Assembly: GCF_007679045.1 (NCBI RefSeq)
Contig: NZ_VEFS01000004.1
Coordinates: 124,001-188,000, forward strand
DNA: 64,000 nucleotides
Source of the DNA: Microbacterium sp. BH-3-3-3
Lineage (GTDB): Bacteria > Actinomycetota > Actinomycetes > Actinomycetales > Microbacteriaceae
Reading direction: 5' to 3'
Under the pieces are notes generated by a model that was given only the letters and a program-made list of their open reading frames with translations, did no database searches and was not told where the DNA came from. Within the stretch, counting starts at the first letter, position 1, and each line of letters begins with the position of its first letter. Of the stretch, positions 10,658 to 20,479 are shown in pieces. The position numbers and the translations under genes are program-made.

Positions 10658-11826
10658 CAGGAGGTCACCGGTCCGAGCCACGCCGTGGCGGTCGTCGCGT
10701 GCGCCGACTCGGCGTCGGACGGGTGGAACATGCCGGCCAGCACGTCGCGGTACAGGCGGCTCAGCTCGTGACGCGAGAAGTACGCCGCGCCCCCGCCGAC
10801 GAGGACGGCGTCGTCGACCACCTCTTTCGCCATCGCCACGGCGCGGTACTTCACGCCCGAGAGCAGCGAGAACCACCGTGGCCCGTGGTCGGCGAGGGAG
10901 TCGACGTCGTTCGCGAGGGCGGCGAGCTGGGGAGGCATCGCGTCGTAGGCGAGGGCCATATCGGCGATGCGCCAGCGGATGTCGGGGTCGTTGGCGTAGA
11001 TCGTGCCGGTCTTCTTCGAGGTGCGCGAGGTGGCGGCCTCGACCGCGAGGTCGAGTGCGCGCCGCGCGATGCCGGTGTACACCGACGCGAGCAGGATCTC
11101 GAAGACGGCGAAGATGCCGAACACGAGCGGATCGGGCGTGGGACCCGGGTCGATCCGGCGCACGACGCGGTCGGCGGGGGCGTGCGCCCCGCGGAGCTGC
11201 GTAGTGCGGCTCTGCGTGCCGCGCATGCCGAGGGTGTCCCAGTCGTCGCGCGTGACGACCTCGTCGGTGCGGTCGAGGAAGGCGAACACCGTCTTCGGGC
11301 CGTCGGGCGACTCGGTGTCGAGACCGTGCACGCCGAGGTGGTTCCACACCGGCGACAGCGAGGTGAAGATCTTCGTCCCCGTGAACGTGTAGCCGCCCTC
11401 GCCGTCGGGAAGCGCCACGGTGTCGCTCCCGGCCAGCACGAGGTCGTTGCCGGCCTCGCTGATGCCGAAGGCGAACACGTCGCCCGCGACGGCCCCCTCT
11501 TCGACGAAGGCCAGATCGTCGATGCCCCGATCGCGCAGCACCTTCGCGACGCCCGTCCACACGAGGTGCATGTTGATCGCGAGCGCCGTCGCCGGGGCCG
11601 CCCCCGCGAGCCGCTGCTGCAGCACCGAGGCCTCGGCGAGGCTCAGACCCGCGCCGCCGTGCTCGGTCGACACCAGGATGCTGAGGTAGCCGGCCGCGCG
11701 CAACTCGTCGAGGTCGTCGTGCGGGAAGGTGTTCTCGTGGTCGTGCACCACGGCTCGCTCGCGGATGCGGACCAGCAGGTCATCGGGCAGGAACCGAGCC
11801 GGATCGAACGAGGTCATGGCATCCAT
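10657..11826 (-). CDS. Acyl-CoA dehydrogenase family protein
   Basis: About 389 residues. Two close in-frame starts exist (11826, MDAM; 11817, MTSF); neither has a strong ribosome site. The flavoprotein dehydrogenase order is visible: helical N-terminal domain (ISILVSTEHGGAGLS-like, with STEHGGAGLSLAEA), beta domain (FAFGISEAGND, TGTKIFTSLSPVWNHLG) and C-terminal helical domain (VFEILLASVYTGIARRALD, VLVGGGAAYFSRHELSRLYRDV). It oxidises an acyl-CoA or a related substrate with FAD. Clear fatty-acid neighbours are absent, so the substrate is open. It is first in a two-gene unit with the DUF445 protein. Confidence 0.88.
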   Translation of the reverse strand: MDAMTSFDPARFLPDDLLVRIRERAVVHDHENTFPHDDLDELRAAGYLSILVSTEHGGAGLSLAEASVLQQRLAGAAPATALAINMHLVWTGVAKVLRDRGIDDLAFVEEGAVAGDVFAFGISEAGNDLVLAGSDTVALPDGEGGYTFTGTKIFTSLSPVWNHLGVHGLDTESPDGPKTVFAFLDRTDEVVTRDDWDTLGMRGTQSRTTQLRGAHAPADRVVRRIDPGPTPDPLVFGIFAVFEILLASVYTGIARRALDLAVEAATSRTSKKTGTIYANDPDIRWRIADMALAYDAMPPQLAALANDVDSLADHGPRWFSLLSGVKYRAVAMAKEVVDDAVLVGGGAAYFSRHELSRLYRDVLAGMFHPSDAESAHATTATAWLGPVTS

Positions 11827-11933
11827 TGTGCTCGGGACCACCGACATCGGGGCGGGGGTGGCGTCCGGCACCCGAACCGCTTCGGGCGATGTCCGCCCGA
11901 TCGCCCCGACGGCCCCCAGAATGGATGCCATGA
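11814..11933. repeat. 14-base inverted repeat covering both divergent start codons
   Basis: TCATGGCATCCATT (11814-11827) is the exact reverse complement of AATGGATGCCATGA (11920-11933). Each arm contains the start region of one of the divergent genes (both read Met-Asp-Ala-Met). It may be a regulatory palindrome of the shared promoter region or a by-product of the common ggatgcc word. Confidence 0.45.
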
Positions 11934-12334
11934 TCTCGACCGAGATGGCCCTGGCCCTCCGCGAAGCCGGACTCGTGTGGCATCCGCGCTCGGGGGATCG
12001 CTTCCAGCTCGACGAGCCGGAGTTCGACGCCGACGTCTTCACCGTGAGCGAGATGACCGTCGAGCCGCGCGATTATCCGACGGGGCGCATCCTCGCGTTC
12101 AACGGCACCACCGAGTGGGCGCTCGACTCGGTCGCGACCGAGGACGCCCTGTGGCTGCCGTCGGAGTCGCAGCTGCGCGAACTGCTGCGCTCCACCTTCC
12201 GCTCGCTCCGCCGCCTCTCCGACACCTACGAGGTCGAGATCGCGGTCGGCGGATCCACGATCGTGTTCGATCACCCCGAACCCGCCGACGCCTACGCGCT
12301 CGCCGTGCTCGAGTTGCTGCGTCGTACGCACTGA
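11930..12334 (+). CDS. Conserved small actinobacterial protein of unknown function
   Basis: 134 residues from the ATG at 11930 (an in-frame ATG at 11921 would add three). The sequence starts MISTEMALALREAGLVWHP and continues with acidic, Trp-containing segments (PTGRILAFNGTTEWALD, DALWLPSESQLRELL) and a C-terminal helix. No signal peptide, membrane segment or catalytic motif is apparent. It is divergent from the acyl-CoA dehydrogenase and convergent with an MFS transporter. Similar short proteins are common in Microbacteriaceae, sometimes carrying doubtful pilus-assembly labels; I assign no function. Confidence 0.75.
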   Translation: MISTEMALALREAGLVWHPRSGDRFQLDEPEFDADVFTVSEMTVEPRDYPTGRILAFNGTTEWALDSVATEDALWLPSESQLRELLRSTFRSLRRLSDTYEVEIAVGGSTIVFDHPEPADAYALAVLELLRRTH

Positions 12335-12356
12335 GCCGCCGCCGCCGGACATGTTC

Positions 12357-12381
12357 CGGATGCCAGGCACTCCGGCATCCG
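12357..12381. terminator. Hairpin terminator between convergent genes
   Basis: CGGATGCC (12357-12364) and GGCATCCG (12374-12381) form a perfect 8-base stem with a 9-base loop in the 48-base gap between convergent genes. No T-run, as is common in high-GC hosts. Confidence 0.5.
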
Positions 12382-12382
12382 C

Positions 12383-13588
12383 TCAGGTGATGGTGGGAAC
12401 CGGCTCGGTGTCGGGGATGGGGCTGGCGTCGCGGTGGCGCAGGTCGGGGAACCCGCGCACGAAGATCACCGACACGATGAACCCGGCCACGGCGAAGCCC
12501 GCCGCCGCCACGTACGCGCCGGTCGGGCCGACGCCGTCGACGAGGAAGCCGGCCACGGCGGACCCGGCGGCCGCGCCGATCAGCTGCCCGGTGCCGATCC
12601 ATCCGTAGGCCTCGGCGGTCTCGCTGAAGCGCACGCTCGCGGAGGTCATGGCGAACATCACGGCGAGCGCGGGGGCGATGCCGGCGCCCGCGACGAGGAG
12701 GGTCGCACCGATCCACCACGCGTTCAGCGAGAAGACGGTGAGCGAGAGCCCGACCGCCACGATCGCGAAGCGACGGGCCATCGCCCAGCGGCCGATCGGG
12801 ATGTGCCCGAACGAGAGGCCGCCCGCGAGGCTGCCCACGGCGAAGACGGCGAGGATGAGCCCCGCCTCGAGACCGCCGTGGTCGAACGTGGCCACGACAC
12901 CGGCCTCGACGGCCGAGCACGCGCCGATGAGCAGGAACCCGGTGGCCGTGGCGAGGATGACCGGCGGCTTCGTAAGCACGCGACCGAGACCCCGGCGGCT
13001 GCGCGGGATGCGCACGCGCCCGACCTCGGGGCTGAGGATGAACCACGCGCCGCCGCCGATGAGGATGACGACGACGAGCAGGAGCCCCGGCACCGTGCCG
13101 ATCTGTGTCGCGACGAGGGTGATGAGCACGGGCGCGAGCACCCAGATGATCTCTTGCAGAGAGGCGTCGAGCGAGTACAGCGGCGTGAGCTGCTTCGAGG
13201 GGACCATCTTCGGGTAGATCGTGCGCACGGCCGACTGCACCGGGGGCGTGGACAGGCCGGCGATCAGGCCGAGCGCCATGTAGAGGGGGAGCGGCATCTC
13301 GATCAGCGCCAGGGTCGCGATCGCCGCCGCGCACACGAGGAGCGTGACTGACAGCACACGACGCATGCCCCAGCGGCCCATCCAGCGGCTGGTGACGGGG
13401 CCCGCGACGGCCTGCCCGAGGCTCGTGGCGGCCAGCACGAGACCGGCGGCACCGTACGAGCCCGTGACGTGCTCGATGTGCAGCAGGACGGCCAGGCTCG
13501 TCATGCCGTTGGGGAAGCGCGCGGTCAGCTGCGCGGCGATGATGCGCCCCACGCCAGGGGTTCTGAGGAGTTCGCGGTAGCCGGCCAC
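12383..13588 (-). CDS. Major facilitator superfamily transporter
   Basis: 401 residues with about twelve hydrophobic segments in two halves and a charged central loop (PEVGRVRIPRSRRGLGR), the MFS layout. The loop between membrane segments 2 and 3 carries the degenerate motif A region GPVTSRWMGRWGMRR. N-terminus MAGYRELLRTPGVGRIIAAQ and the length fit the drug/metabolite-exporter branch. The substrate is unknown. It is transcribed away from the nrd operon, sharing the 386-base intergenic region with it. Confidence 0.9.
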   Translation of the reverse strand: MAGYRELLRTPGVGRIIAAQLTARFPNGMTSLAVLLHIEHVTGSYGAAGLVLAATSLGQAVAGPVTSRWMGRWGMRRVLSVTLLVCAAAIATLALIEMPLPLYMALGLIAGLSTPPVQSAVRTIYPKMVPSKQLTPLYSLDASLQEIIWVLAPVLITLVATQIGTVPGLLLVVVILIGGGAWFILSPEVGRVRIPRSRRGLGRVLTKPPVILATATGFLLIGACSAVEAGVVATFDHGGLEAGLILAVFAVGSLAGGLSFGHIPIGRWAMARRFAIVAVGLSLTVFSLNAWWIGATLLVAGAGIAPALAVMFAMTSASVRFSETAEAYGWIGTGQLIGAAAGSAVAGFLVDGVGPTGAYVAAAGFAVAGFIVSVIFVRGFPDLRHRDASPIPDTEPVPTIT

Positions 13589-13974
13589 CGCACAACGCTA
13601 CCGCCGACCTCCGACACCCGCCGAGCGGTCCGGATCGACGGATGCCGCGACACGCCGCGACACGCCGGAGTCGAGATTCCACCGCCTGTGCGATGTCGGA
13701 ACCCCCGTCTAGCGTCCGATCTGTGGACAGACGGCGGACGACGACGCGAGAACCGCGGAATCGCGCCTGTTGACAGAGCGAGGAGAGGGGGTCGATCTGT
13801 GGATGAAATCGTGGACAACCTGTGTTGTACATGGGGAGAGACGGTGGAAAATCACATCGATGTAACTACTACCCCTTGTGGTGCCTTCTGATGTCCGTCC
13901 CCATATGTAGTATTGAGGTCCCGGCGAGCCCTGCCCGCCCGGACGAAGATTTTCCAGGGGAGAGAGAGAACGAC
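13589..13974 (+). promoter_or_regulatory. nrd operon upstream region with candidate NrdR boxes
   Basis: This 386-base gene-free stretch holds the nrdH promoter. Two AT-richer 16-base elements, ACTACCCCTTGTGGTG (13868-13883) and CCCCATATGTAGTATT (13899-13914), have centres 31 bases apart, the three-turn spacing typical of paired NrdR boxes. NrdR is the universal repressor of ribonucleotide reductase genes, but the match to its consensus is partial. A ribosome site (GGGGAGAGAGAG) precedes nrdH. Confidence 0.45.
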
Positions 13975-14208
13975 ATGGCGATCACGGTCTACACCAAGCC
14001 GTCCTGCGTCCAGTGCACGGCGACGTACCGCGCACTCGATTCGAAGGGCATCGAGTACAACGTGCTCGACCTGTCCGAAGACCCGTCGGCCCTCGAGCAG
14101 GTCAAGTCGCTCGGGTACCTTCAGGCCCCCGTCGTCATCACCGACGAGGACCACTGGTCGGGCTTCCGTCCCGACAAGATCGACGAGCTCGCTTCGCGCC
14201 TCGCCTGA
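13975..14208 (+). CDS. nrdH: Glutaredoxin-like protein NrdH
   Basis: 77 residues with the redox motif CVQC at 11-14 after [10 protein letters not shown], and the conserved C-terminal WSGFRPDKI segment that makes NrdH a thioredoxin-reductase substrate. It donates electrons to the class Ib ribonucleotide reductase NrdEF. First gene of nrdHIEF, 28 bases before nrdI. Confidence 0.96.
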   Translation: MAITVYTKPSCVQCTATYRALDSKGIEYNVLDLSEDPSALEQVKSLGYLQAPVVITDEDHWSGFRPDKIDELASRLA

Positions 14209-14236
14209 TCCAACGACACGCTCTCAGACCTTCGTC

Positions 14237-14677
14237 ATGAGCGATGTCATGTCGGCGACCGAGGCTCCGCTGCTGGTCTACTTCTCGAGCGTGTCGGGCA
14301 ACACCGCGCGTTTCATCGAGAAGCTCGGCAAGCGGGCCGTGCGCATCCCGCTCCGGCCGACCGATCCGCCCCTTCACGTCGACGAGCCCTTCGTGCTGGT
14401 CACTCCCACTTACGGTGGGGGTGCCGGCCGGGGCGTCGAGAAGGGCGCGGTCCCCAAGCAGGTCATCCGGTTCCTCAACGAGGAGCGGAACCGACGCAAC
14501 ATCCGCGGGGTCATCTCCGCGGGCAACACGAACTTCGGCGACGCCTTCTGCCTCGCCGGAGACATCATCGCGCGCAAATGCGCGGTGCCGCACCTATACC
14601 GGCTGGAAGTTTTCGGCACCCCCGACGATGTCGAGCGGGTCACCGAGGGATTGGAACGATGGTGGAAGTTGAGCTGA
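14237..14677 (+). CDS. nrdI: Flavodoxin-like protein NrdI
   Basis: 146 residues. The flavin-binding loop [17 protein letters not shown] lies near residues 15-31, with TPTYGGGAG and [15 protein letters not shown] further on. NrdI is the FMN protein that supplies oxidant to assemble the dimanganese-tyrosyl radical cofactor of NrdF. Its end overlaps nrdE by 19 bases. Confidence 0.96.
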   Translation: MSDVMSATEAPLLVYFSSVSGNTARFIEKLGKRAVRIPLRPTDPPLHVDEPFVLVTPTYGGGAGRGVEKGAVPKQVIRFLNEERNRRNIRGVISAGNTNFGDAFCLAGDIIARKCAVPHLYRLEVFGTPDDVERVTEGLERWWKLS

Positions 14678-16815
14678 CCGACGTGGACGTGAAGACCGAG
14701 GCGCGATTCGAGGGAATGGATTACCACGCCCTCAACGCGATGCTGAACCTGTACGACGCCGACGGCAACATCCAGTTCGACGCCGACAAGCGGGCGGCGC
14801 GGGAGTACTTCCTGCAGCACGTCAACCAGAACACCGTGTTCTTCCACTCGCTCAAGGAGCGCCTCGACTACCTCGTCGAGAAGGAGTACTACGAGCCCAC
14901 CGTGCTCGCGAAGTACTCGATGGACTTCATCCAGGAGCTCAACGACCGCGCCTACGGTGCGAAGTTCCGTTTTGAGACCTTCCTCGGTGCGTTCAAGTAC
15001 TACACGAGCTACACGCTCAAGACCTTCGACGGAAAGCGCTACCTCGAGCGCTTCGAAGACCGTGTCGTCATGACCGCCCTCGCCCTCGCCGACGGCGACC
15101 AGCGTCTCGCCGTGCAGCTGGTTGACGAGATCATCTCGGGTCGCTTCCAGCCCGCGACCCCCACGTTCCTCAACGCCGGCAAGGCGCAGCGCGGCGAGCT
15201 CGTGTCGTGCTTCCTCCTGCGCATCGAAGACAACATGGAGTCGATCGCCCGCGGCATCAACTCCGCCCTGCAGCTGTCGAAGCGCGGCGGCGGCGTGGCC
15301 CTGCTGCTGTCGAACATCCGCGAGGCGGGTGCGCCGATCAAGCAGATCGAGAACCAGTCGTCGGGCATCATCCCCGTGATGAAGCTGCTCGAAGACAGCT
15401 TCAGCTACGCCAACCAGCTCGGCGCGCGTCAGGGCGCCGGTGCGGTGTACCTCAACGCGCACCACCCCGACATCCTGCGCTTCCTCGACACCAAGCGCGA
15501 GAACGCCGACGAGAAGATCCGCATCAAGACGCTGTCGCTGGGTGTCGTCATCCCCGACATCACGTTCGAGCTCGCCAAGAACGGCGAGGACATGTACCTC
15601 TTCTCGCCGTACGACGTCGAGAAGGTCTACAAGAAGCCCTTCGGCGACATCTCGGTCACCGAGAAGTACCGCGAGATGGTCGACGACCCGCGCATCAAGA
15701 AGACGAAGATCAACGCGCGCGAGTTCTTCCAGACCCTCGCCGAGATCCAGTTCGAGTCGGGCTACCCGTACATCATGTTCGAAGACACGGTGAACAAGGC
15801 CAACCCGATCGCCGGTCGCATCAACATGTCGAACCTGTGCTCGGAGATCCTGCAGGTCAACACCCCGACGACGTACAACGAAGACCTCTCGTACGACACC
15901 ATCGGCAAGGACATCTCCTGCAACCTCGGCTCGATGAACATCGCGCTGGCGATGGACGGTGGCGACCTCGGCCTCACGGTCGAGACCGCGATCCGCGCCC
16001 TCACCGCGGTGAGCGTGCAGAGCCACATCGCCTCGGTGCGTTCGATCGAAGACGGCAACGACCGCTCGCACGCCATCGGCCTCGGCCAGATGAACCTGCA
16101 CGGCTACCTCGCTCGTGAGCACGTGTACTACGGCTCCGAAGAGGGCATCGACTTCACGAACATCTACTTCTACACGGTGCTCTTCCACGCGCTGCGGGCG
16201 TCGAACCGCCTCGCGATCGAGCGCGGCGCGGCCTTCGACGGCTTCGAGAACTCGACGTACGCGTCGGGCGAGTTCTTCGACAAGTACACCGACCAGGTGT
16301 GGGAGCCCGAGACGGCCAAGGCCAAGGAGCTGTTCGCCGGCATCCAGATCCCCACGCAGGACGACTGGCGCGAGCTGAAGGCGTCGGTGCAGGCCCACGG
16401 CATCTACAACCAGAACCTGCAGGCGGTGCCCCCGACCGGTTCGATCTCGTACATCAACAACTCCACGAGCTCGATCCACCCGATCGCCTCGAAGATCGAG
16501 ATCCGCAAGGAAGGCAAGCTCGGTCGCGTCTACTACCCGGCTCCGTTCATGACGAACGAGAACCTGGACTACTACCAGGACGCGTACGAGATCGGCTACG
16601 AGAAGGTCATCGACACGTACGCCGCGGCCACGCAGCACGTCGACCAGGGCCTGTCGCTGACGCTGTTCTTCAAGGACACCGTCACCACCCGCGACATCAA
16701 CAAGGCGCAGATCTACGCGTGGCGCAAGGGCATCAAGACCATCTACTACATCCGTCTGCGTCAGCTGGCGCTCGAGGGCACCGACATGACCGAGTGCGTC
16801 TCGTGCATGCTCTGA
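14659..16815 (+). CDS. nrdE: Class Ib ribonucleoside-diphosphate reductase alpha subunit
   Basis: 718 residues from the ATG at 14659 inside the end of nrdI; the upstream in-frame start adds shadow sequence. It reduces ribonucleoside diphosphates to deoxyribonucleotides. Visible landmarks: [20 protein letters not shown] (substrate-site cysteine), NLCSEI in the active-site barrel, [16 protein letters not shown], and the C-terminal redox pair C713-V-S-C716 in ECVSCML. It lacks a long N-terminal ATP cone, as expected for NrdE. Works with NrdF encoded 38 bases downstream. Confidence 0.97.
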   Translation: MVEVELTDVDVKTEARFEGMDYHALNAMLNLYDADGNIQFDADKRAAREYFLQHVNQNTVFFHSLKERLDYLVEKEYYEPTVLAKYSMDFIQELNDRAYGAKFRFETFLGAFKYYTSYTLKTFDGKRYLERFEDRVVMTALALADGDQRLAVQLVDEIISGRFQPATPTFLNAGKAQRGELVSCFLLRIEDNMESIARGINSALQLSKRGGGVALLLSNIREAGAPIKQIENQSSGIIPVMKLLEDSFSYANQLGARQGAGAVYLNAHHPDILRFLDTKRENADEKIRIKTLSLGVVIPDITFELAKNGEDMYLFSPYDVEKVYKKPFGDISVTEKYREMVDDPRIKKTKINAREFFQTLAEIQFESGYPYIMFEDTVNKANPIAGRINMSNLCSEILQVNTPTTYNEDLSYDTIGKDISCNLGSMNIALAMDGGDLGLTVETAIRALTAVSVQSHIASVRSIEDGNDRSHAIGLGQMNLHGYLAREHVYYGSEEGIDFTNIYFYTVLFHALRASNRLAIERGAAFDGFENSTYASGEFFDKYTDQVWEPETAKAKELFAGIQIPTQDDWRELKASVQAHGIYNQNLQAVPPTGSISYINNSTSSIHPIASKIEIRKEGKLGRVYYPAPFMTNENLDYYQDAYEIGYEKVIDTYAAATQHVDQGLSLTLFFKDTVTTRDINKAQIYAWRKGIKTIYYIRLRQLALEGTDMTECVSCML

Positions 16816-16823
16816 GCCGCTGA

Positions 16824-17828
<1,005 letters not shown>

Positions 17829-17870
17829 TAATGCCTGATCGCAATGCAAATGCGCACCGCGTTGCGGTCG

Positions 17871-17920
17871 CAAGCCCCCACCTCGCCGTGGCCCGTATGG
17901 CCAAGCGAAGTGGGGGCTTG
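17871..17920 (+). terminator. Phage-supplied hairpin downstream of nrdF
   Basis: CAAGCCCCCAC (17871-17881) pairs perfectly with GTGGGGGCTTG (17910-17920). An inner TGGCC/GGCCA stem lies within the loop, and gttttg follows. It lies 43 bases after the restored nrdF stop and replaces the displaced host terminator. Confidence 0.65.
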
Positions 17921-17939
17921 CCCACGTTTTGCCCACAGA
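17919..17939 (+). other. Candidate integrase arm-type site, left
   Basis: TGCCCACgttttGCCCACaga is two TGCCCAC-type half repeats 11 bases apart. The same arrangement, tgcccacattctgcccacgga, lies at 57645-57665 in the same orientation. In the excised circle they would flank the attP core on both sides, as arm sites of tyrosine integrases do. Confidence 0.6.
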
Positions 17940-17960
17940 CGCGGGAGGGGGTGATGAGAG

Positions 17961-18080
17961 ATGCCAGGTAAAGGACGCGCACGCAGCGCGATTACGGGCC
18001 GCTTTGTGAAAGCAACAACGGCCGCCCGCAATCCGCGGACGACCGTTGTAGAGAAGCCCACCAAGAAGTCAGGTAAGTAA
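17961..18080 (+). CDS. Small basic phage protein, RSAITGRFV type
   Basis: 39 residues, starting MPGKGRARSAITGRFVKA and ending in Lys/Thr-rich sequence (EKPTKKSGK), strongly basic. The ATG is preceded by GGGAGGGGGTGA, a strong ribosome site. Very similar short RSA(I/V)TGR(F/Y)V peptides are recurrent in actinobacteria and their phages (recalled); their function is unknown. It lies between attL and the integrase, convergent with the integrase, and is followed by a hairpin terminator. Confidence 0.75.
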   Translation: MPGKGRARSAITGRFVKATTAARNPRTTVVEKPTKKSGK

Positions 18081-18093
18081 CCACCCAGTGGGG

Positions 18094-18131
18094 CACGGCA
18101 GAGTGTGGAGTACCAGTCCAGCTCTGCCGTG
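18094..18131. terminator. Bidirectional terminator between the small basic gene and integrase
   Basis: CACGGCAGAG (18094-18103) pairs perfectly with CTCTGCCGTG (18122-18131) in the gap between two convergent genes. Confidence 0.7.
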
Positions 18132-18145
18132 TTCCACGTTACCCG

Positions 18146-19258
18146 TCACGACACTGCTGCCGCTCGAGCATCGGCCATCTTCGTGGCAACGGATTCCAGA
18201 TCGTCGTCGAATAGATCAGCGTAGACGTCCAGCGTCATGGCCGCTGACGCGTGGCCGAGCATCCGCTGCACCGCTTTCACGTTTGCGCCAGCGGAGATGG
18301 CAAGCGAGGCGGCCGTGTGGCGGAGGTCGTGAAGACTGATGGTCGGGAAGGTACGGTCGGACGCCTGCGAAGCTGCGACGGCCTTGACGAACCACCCTGA
18401 GGTGCGGTGCGGGTAGGTCATGGGTGCGGCGCCGTCGGAAAAGACAAAGGCGTCCCTCGTCTTGGCCTCGCAAAGTCGAGCGATGGGCGCGACCAGGAAC
18501 ACCGGGATGGGTACTTCGCGGGAGCTGCCGTGCTTCGGGGTCCCGATCTCGTAGACGCCTTTCACAAGGACGGCATTCTCTTCGATCAGCATCCGCCGGC
18601 GGAGCATGTCGAGGTGGCGCACTCGCAACGCCGATACTTCACCCCACCGGAGTCCCGTGTACGCGAGGAGGAGCATCAGGGTCTCGCGACCTGGCGCGGA
18701 CTCGGCGAGGCATTCGACCTGGGCGTGGGTGAGGTAGCGCTTCGGCTTGGCGTGCTTCGCGGGTAGCGCGACGCCTTTGGTGGGGGAAGCGCGGATGACA
18801 CCGTCCCGCTCGGCGATCGCGAGGACGCTTGAGAGGACGAAGACGCAGCGGCGAACTGTCTGAGCGCTCAGCGCTTTACGGTCTGGGGTCGGGGAGAGAA
18901 GGGCGCTCACCCAGTCTTCGACCTCGGATGCGCGGATGCTGGCGACGCCTCGTGAGCCCCATTGGGGCTGGACGTGGACGCGCCAGGAGGTCTCCATGGT
19001 GTTGCGGCTGGACGGCTTCAGGCGCGCCAGGCGGCCGGTCTTCCATTGCTCGCCGAACATCGTGACGGTCTTCTTGCCGAGCGTGGGGTCGAGGAAAGTG
19101 TTCGAAGCGACGGAGACGGTGACCTCAGCGCGGAAGATCTCAGCCTCACGCTTGGTCTTGAAGCCGCGTTTGTCGGTTCGTTTGCCGCTGGGGGTGGTGT
19201 ATCGGACGCGATACCGACGACCTTTCGCGGTGTCGTATGCCTCAATTGATCCAGCCAT
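18146..19258 (-). CDS. int: Tyrosine-type phage integrase
   Basis: 370 residues. Residues about 1-50 are an arm-binding domain (RRYRVRYTTPSGKRTDKRGF), then a SAM-like core-binding domain, then the catalytic domain. Catalytic residues: Arg in AYTGLRWGEVSAL (about 203), Lys in GTPKHGSSREVPI, HDLRHTAASLA (about 311-321), LGHASAAMT (about 335) and the nucleophile Tyr in LDVYADLF (about 345). It integrates the phage into nrdF 0.3 kb away and would excise it with a directionality factor, probably one of the small HTH proteins at 20518 or 20793. The ATG lies 10 bases after the ImmA stop, so int, immA and the repressor form one leftward transcript. Confidence 0.95.
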   Translation of the reverse strand: MAGSIEAYDTAKGRRYRVRYTTPSGKRTDKRGFKTKREAEIFRAEVTVSVASNTFLDPTLGKKTVTMFGEQWKTGRLARLKPSSRNTMETSWRVHVQPQWGSRGVASIRASEVEDWVSALLSPTPDRKALSAQTVRRCVFVLSSVLAIAERDGVIRASPTKGVALPAKHAKPKRYLTHAQVECLAESAPGRETLMLLLAYTGLRWGEVSALRVRHLDMLRRRMLIEENAVLVKGVYEIGTPKHGSSREVPIPVFLVAPIARLCEAKTRDAFVFSDGAAPMTYPHRTSGWFVKAVAASQASDRTFPTISLHDLRHTAASLAISAGANVKAVQRMLGHASAAMTLDVYADLFDDDLESVATKMADARAAAVS

Positions 19259-19268
19259 GGGGGTCTCG

Positions 19269-19706
19269 CTAGCTGACGAACTGGACGCGATGGGCCCATT
19301 GGCCGGCGCCCATTCGTGCGTGGGTGTAGGTGATGCCGCGGACGCGGGTGAGGCAGCGGGAGAGGAAGACGTCGACGAGCTCTTCGGTGACTTGCAGCTC
19401 TTCGGCCATGTCGTGCACGCTGGCGCCGTCGCGTTCGAGCTGTGCGAGGCGGTGGGGGTCGATCAGGAGGCGTGCGGCGTATTCGTCCGCCTGTGCCTCG
19501 TCGCCGTCGTCGTCCTCGCATGCGTGTCCGTGGTGGGCGTGGCCGAGTTCGTGAGCGACGACGGAGAGGGCTTCGTTCGGTGTGAGGCTCAGGTCGAAGT
19601 AGATCTCGTTCTCGTCGGCGTACCACTCGCCGAGGACTCCGGGCTCGAGGTGGGCGGCGTGCACGCGGATTCCTCGTGCCGCTGCGTATTGCAGTAGTGC
19701 CTTCAC
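19269..19706 (-). CDS. ImmA/IrrE family metallopeptidase
   Basis: 145 residues from a GTG. The zinc motif HELGH lies in VVAHELGHAHHGHACEDD (about 91-108), followed by the third-ligand region EAQADEYAARLLI. In ICEBs1 and related phages ImmA cleaves the neighbouring repressor to trigger induction. Here it sits between integrase and a repressor-like HTH gene, the matching position. The C-terminal helix-rich part (VHDMAEELQVTEELVDVFLSRCL) also resembles a small HTH. Proteolysis of the repressor at 19721 is an inference from context. Confidence 0.88.
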   Translation of the reverse strand: MKALLQYAAARGIRVHAAHLEPGVLGEWYADENEIYFDLSLTPNEALSVVAHELGHAHHGHACEDDDGDEAQADEYAARLLIDPHRLAQLERDGASVHDMAEELQVTEELVDVFLSRCLTRVRGITYTHARMGAGQWAHRVQFVS

Positions 19707-19720
19707 CCCGGTTCCCCCAT

Positions 19721-20380
19721 TCAGTCGGCGTGTGGTGCCCGATCTGCCTTTCGTGTGCCCTTCTTGGCTGCTGTCCGCTGCTTTGCGGGTGGCTGTTTGA
19801 TCGGTGCCTCTTCATCTTGTGTGGGGGTTCCGACATTGCGGCGCCGGCGGGCGGCGGATAGGTCGTCGCCGACGCTGAAGACGGCGTTGTCGCCGTGGGT
19901 GGTGACCTGCGTGACGTGCGGGGCGAGGGCTTCAGCGAAGTCCTCTCCGCGGACGGCGGCGGGCGGGCGGCGCGGGTCGAGGTAGCGCAGGGTGGCAGCT
20001 CCCAGCTGCGCGCGGGAGCGGGCGCCGTTGACGATGGCGTCGACCCATTCGGCGTAGTCGGACATGGCGTCGATGCGTCGTGCGAGCTCGTCGACCAGTG
20101 TGCGTGTGGCGATGCTCTCGAGGCCGTCTGATTGCTCGATGACGATGTCGTCTGGGATGTCTTCGATGGTGATGTGTCCTGCGGCGATGAGGCCGGGGAT
20201 GGGGCTCAGGCCGTAGGCGCGGGCGAAGGCGATGACCTGCTGCGGTTGGGCCACGGTCTCGCCGTTGACCCATCGGCCTGCGGTTGCGCCGGCGACGCCG
20301 ACCTTCGCTGCGATCGCGGCGTTGTTTTCGCCGTTGCTGTTGGTGCGGACGTAGTTCGCCCAGCCGCTCTCGTTACTCAC
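19721..20380 (-). CDS. Phage immunity repressor (helix-turn-helix)
   Basis: 219 residues from a GTG at 20378-20380. Residues about 5-55 are a Cro/C1-like HTH (NNAAIAAKVGVAGATAGRWVNGE, QPQQVIAFARAYG). The middle is acidic and the tail is lysine-rich (KQRTAAKKGTRKADR). It is divergent from a Cro-like gene and followed by an ImmA peptidase, so it is the likely lysogeny repressor. Its promoter would place the transcript start at the GTG itself (leaderless), with the -35 inside a perfect 14-base palindrome. It lacks a LexA-type autocleavage domain, consistent with ImmA-dependent inactivation. Confidence 0.8.
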   Translation of the reverse strand: MSNESGWANYVRTNSNGENNAAIAAKVGVAGATAGRWVNGETVAQPQQVIAFARAYGLSPIPGLIAAGHITIEDIPDDIVIEQSDGLESIATRTLVDELARRIDAMSDYAEWVDAIVNGARSRAQLGAATLRYLDPRRPPAAVRGEDFAEALAPHVTQVTTHGDNAVFSVGDDLSAARRRRNVGTPTQDEEAPIKQPPAKQRTAAKKGTRKADRAPHAD

Positions 20381-20386
20381 GGGACA

Positions 20387-20417
20387 ACGCTACACGGGTA
20401 CTTGCGTGCATGCACGC
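20387..20417 (-). promoter_or_regulatory. Leftward repressor promoter with palindromic operator
   Basis: On the minus strand, -35 GTGCAT (20410-20415) and -10 TAGCGT (20387-20392) are separated by exactly 17 bases. The -10 ends six bases before the repressor GTG, so the mRNA is probably leaderless. The perfect palindrome GCGTGCATGCACGC (20404-20417) covers the -35. Confidence 0.6.
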
Positions 20418-20479
20418 GACCTGCGCGCACACGAGCGACCCCATGGGAGTCTGCGAAGTATCTAACAGTCGCGCACGGT

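Noticed and set aside
14410..16638. 742-codon minus-strand frame opposite nrdE
   Set aside because: A typical antisense shadow of a strongly codon-biased gene; nrdE has full family motifs.
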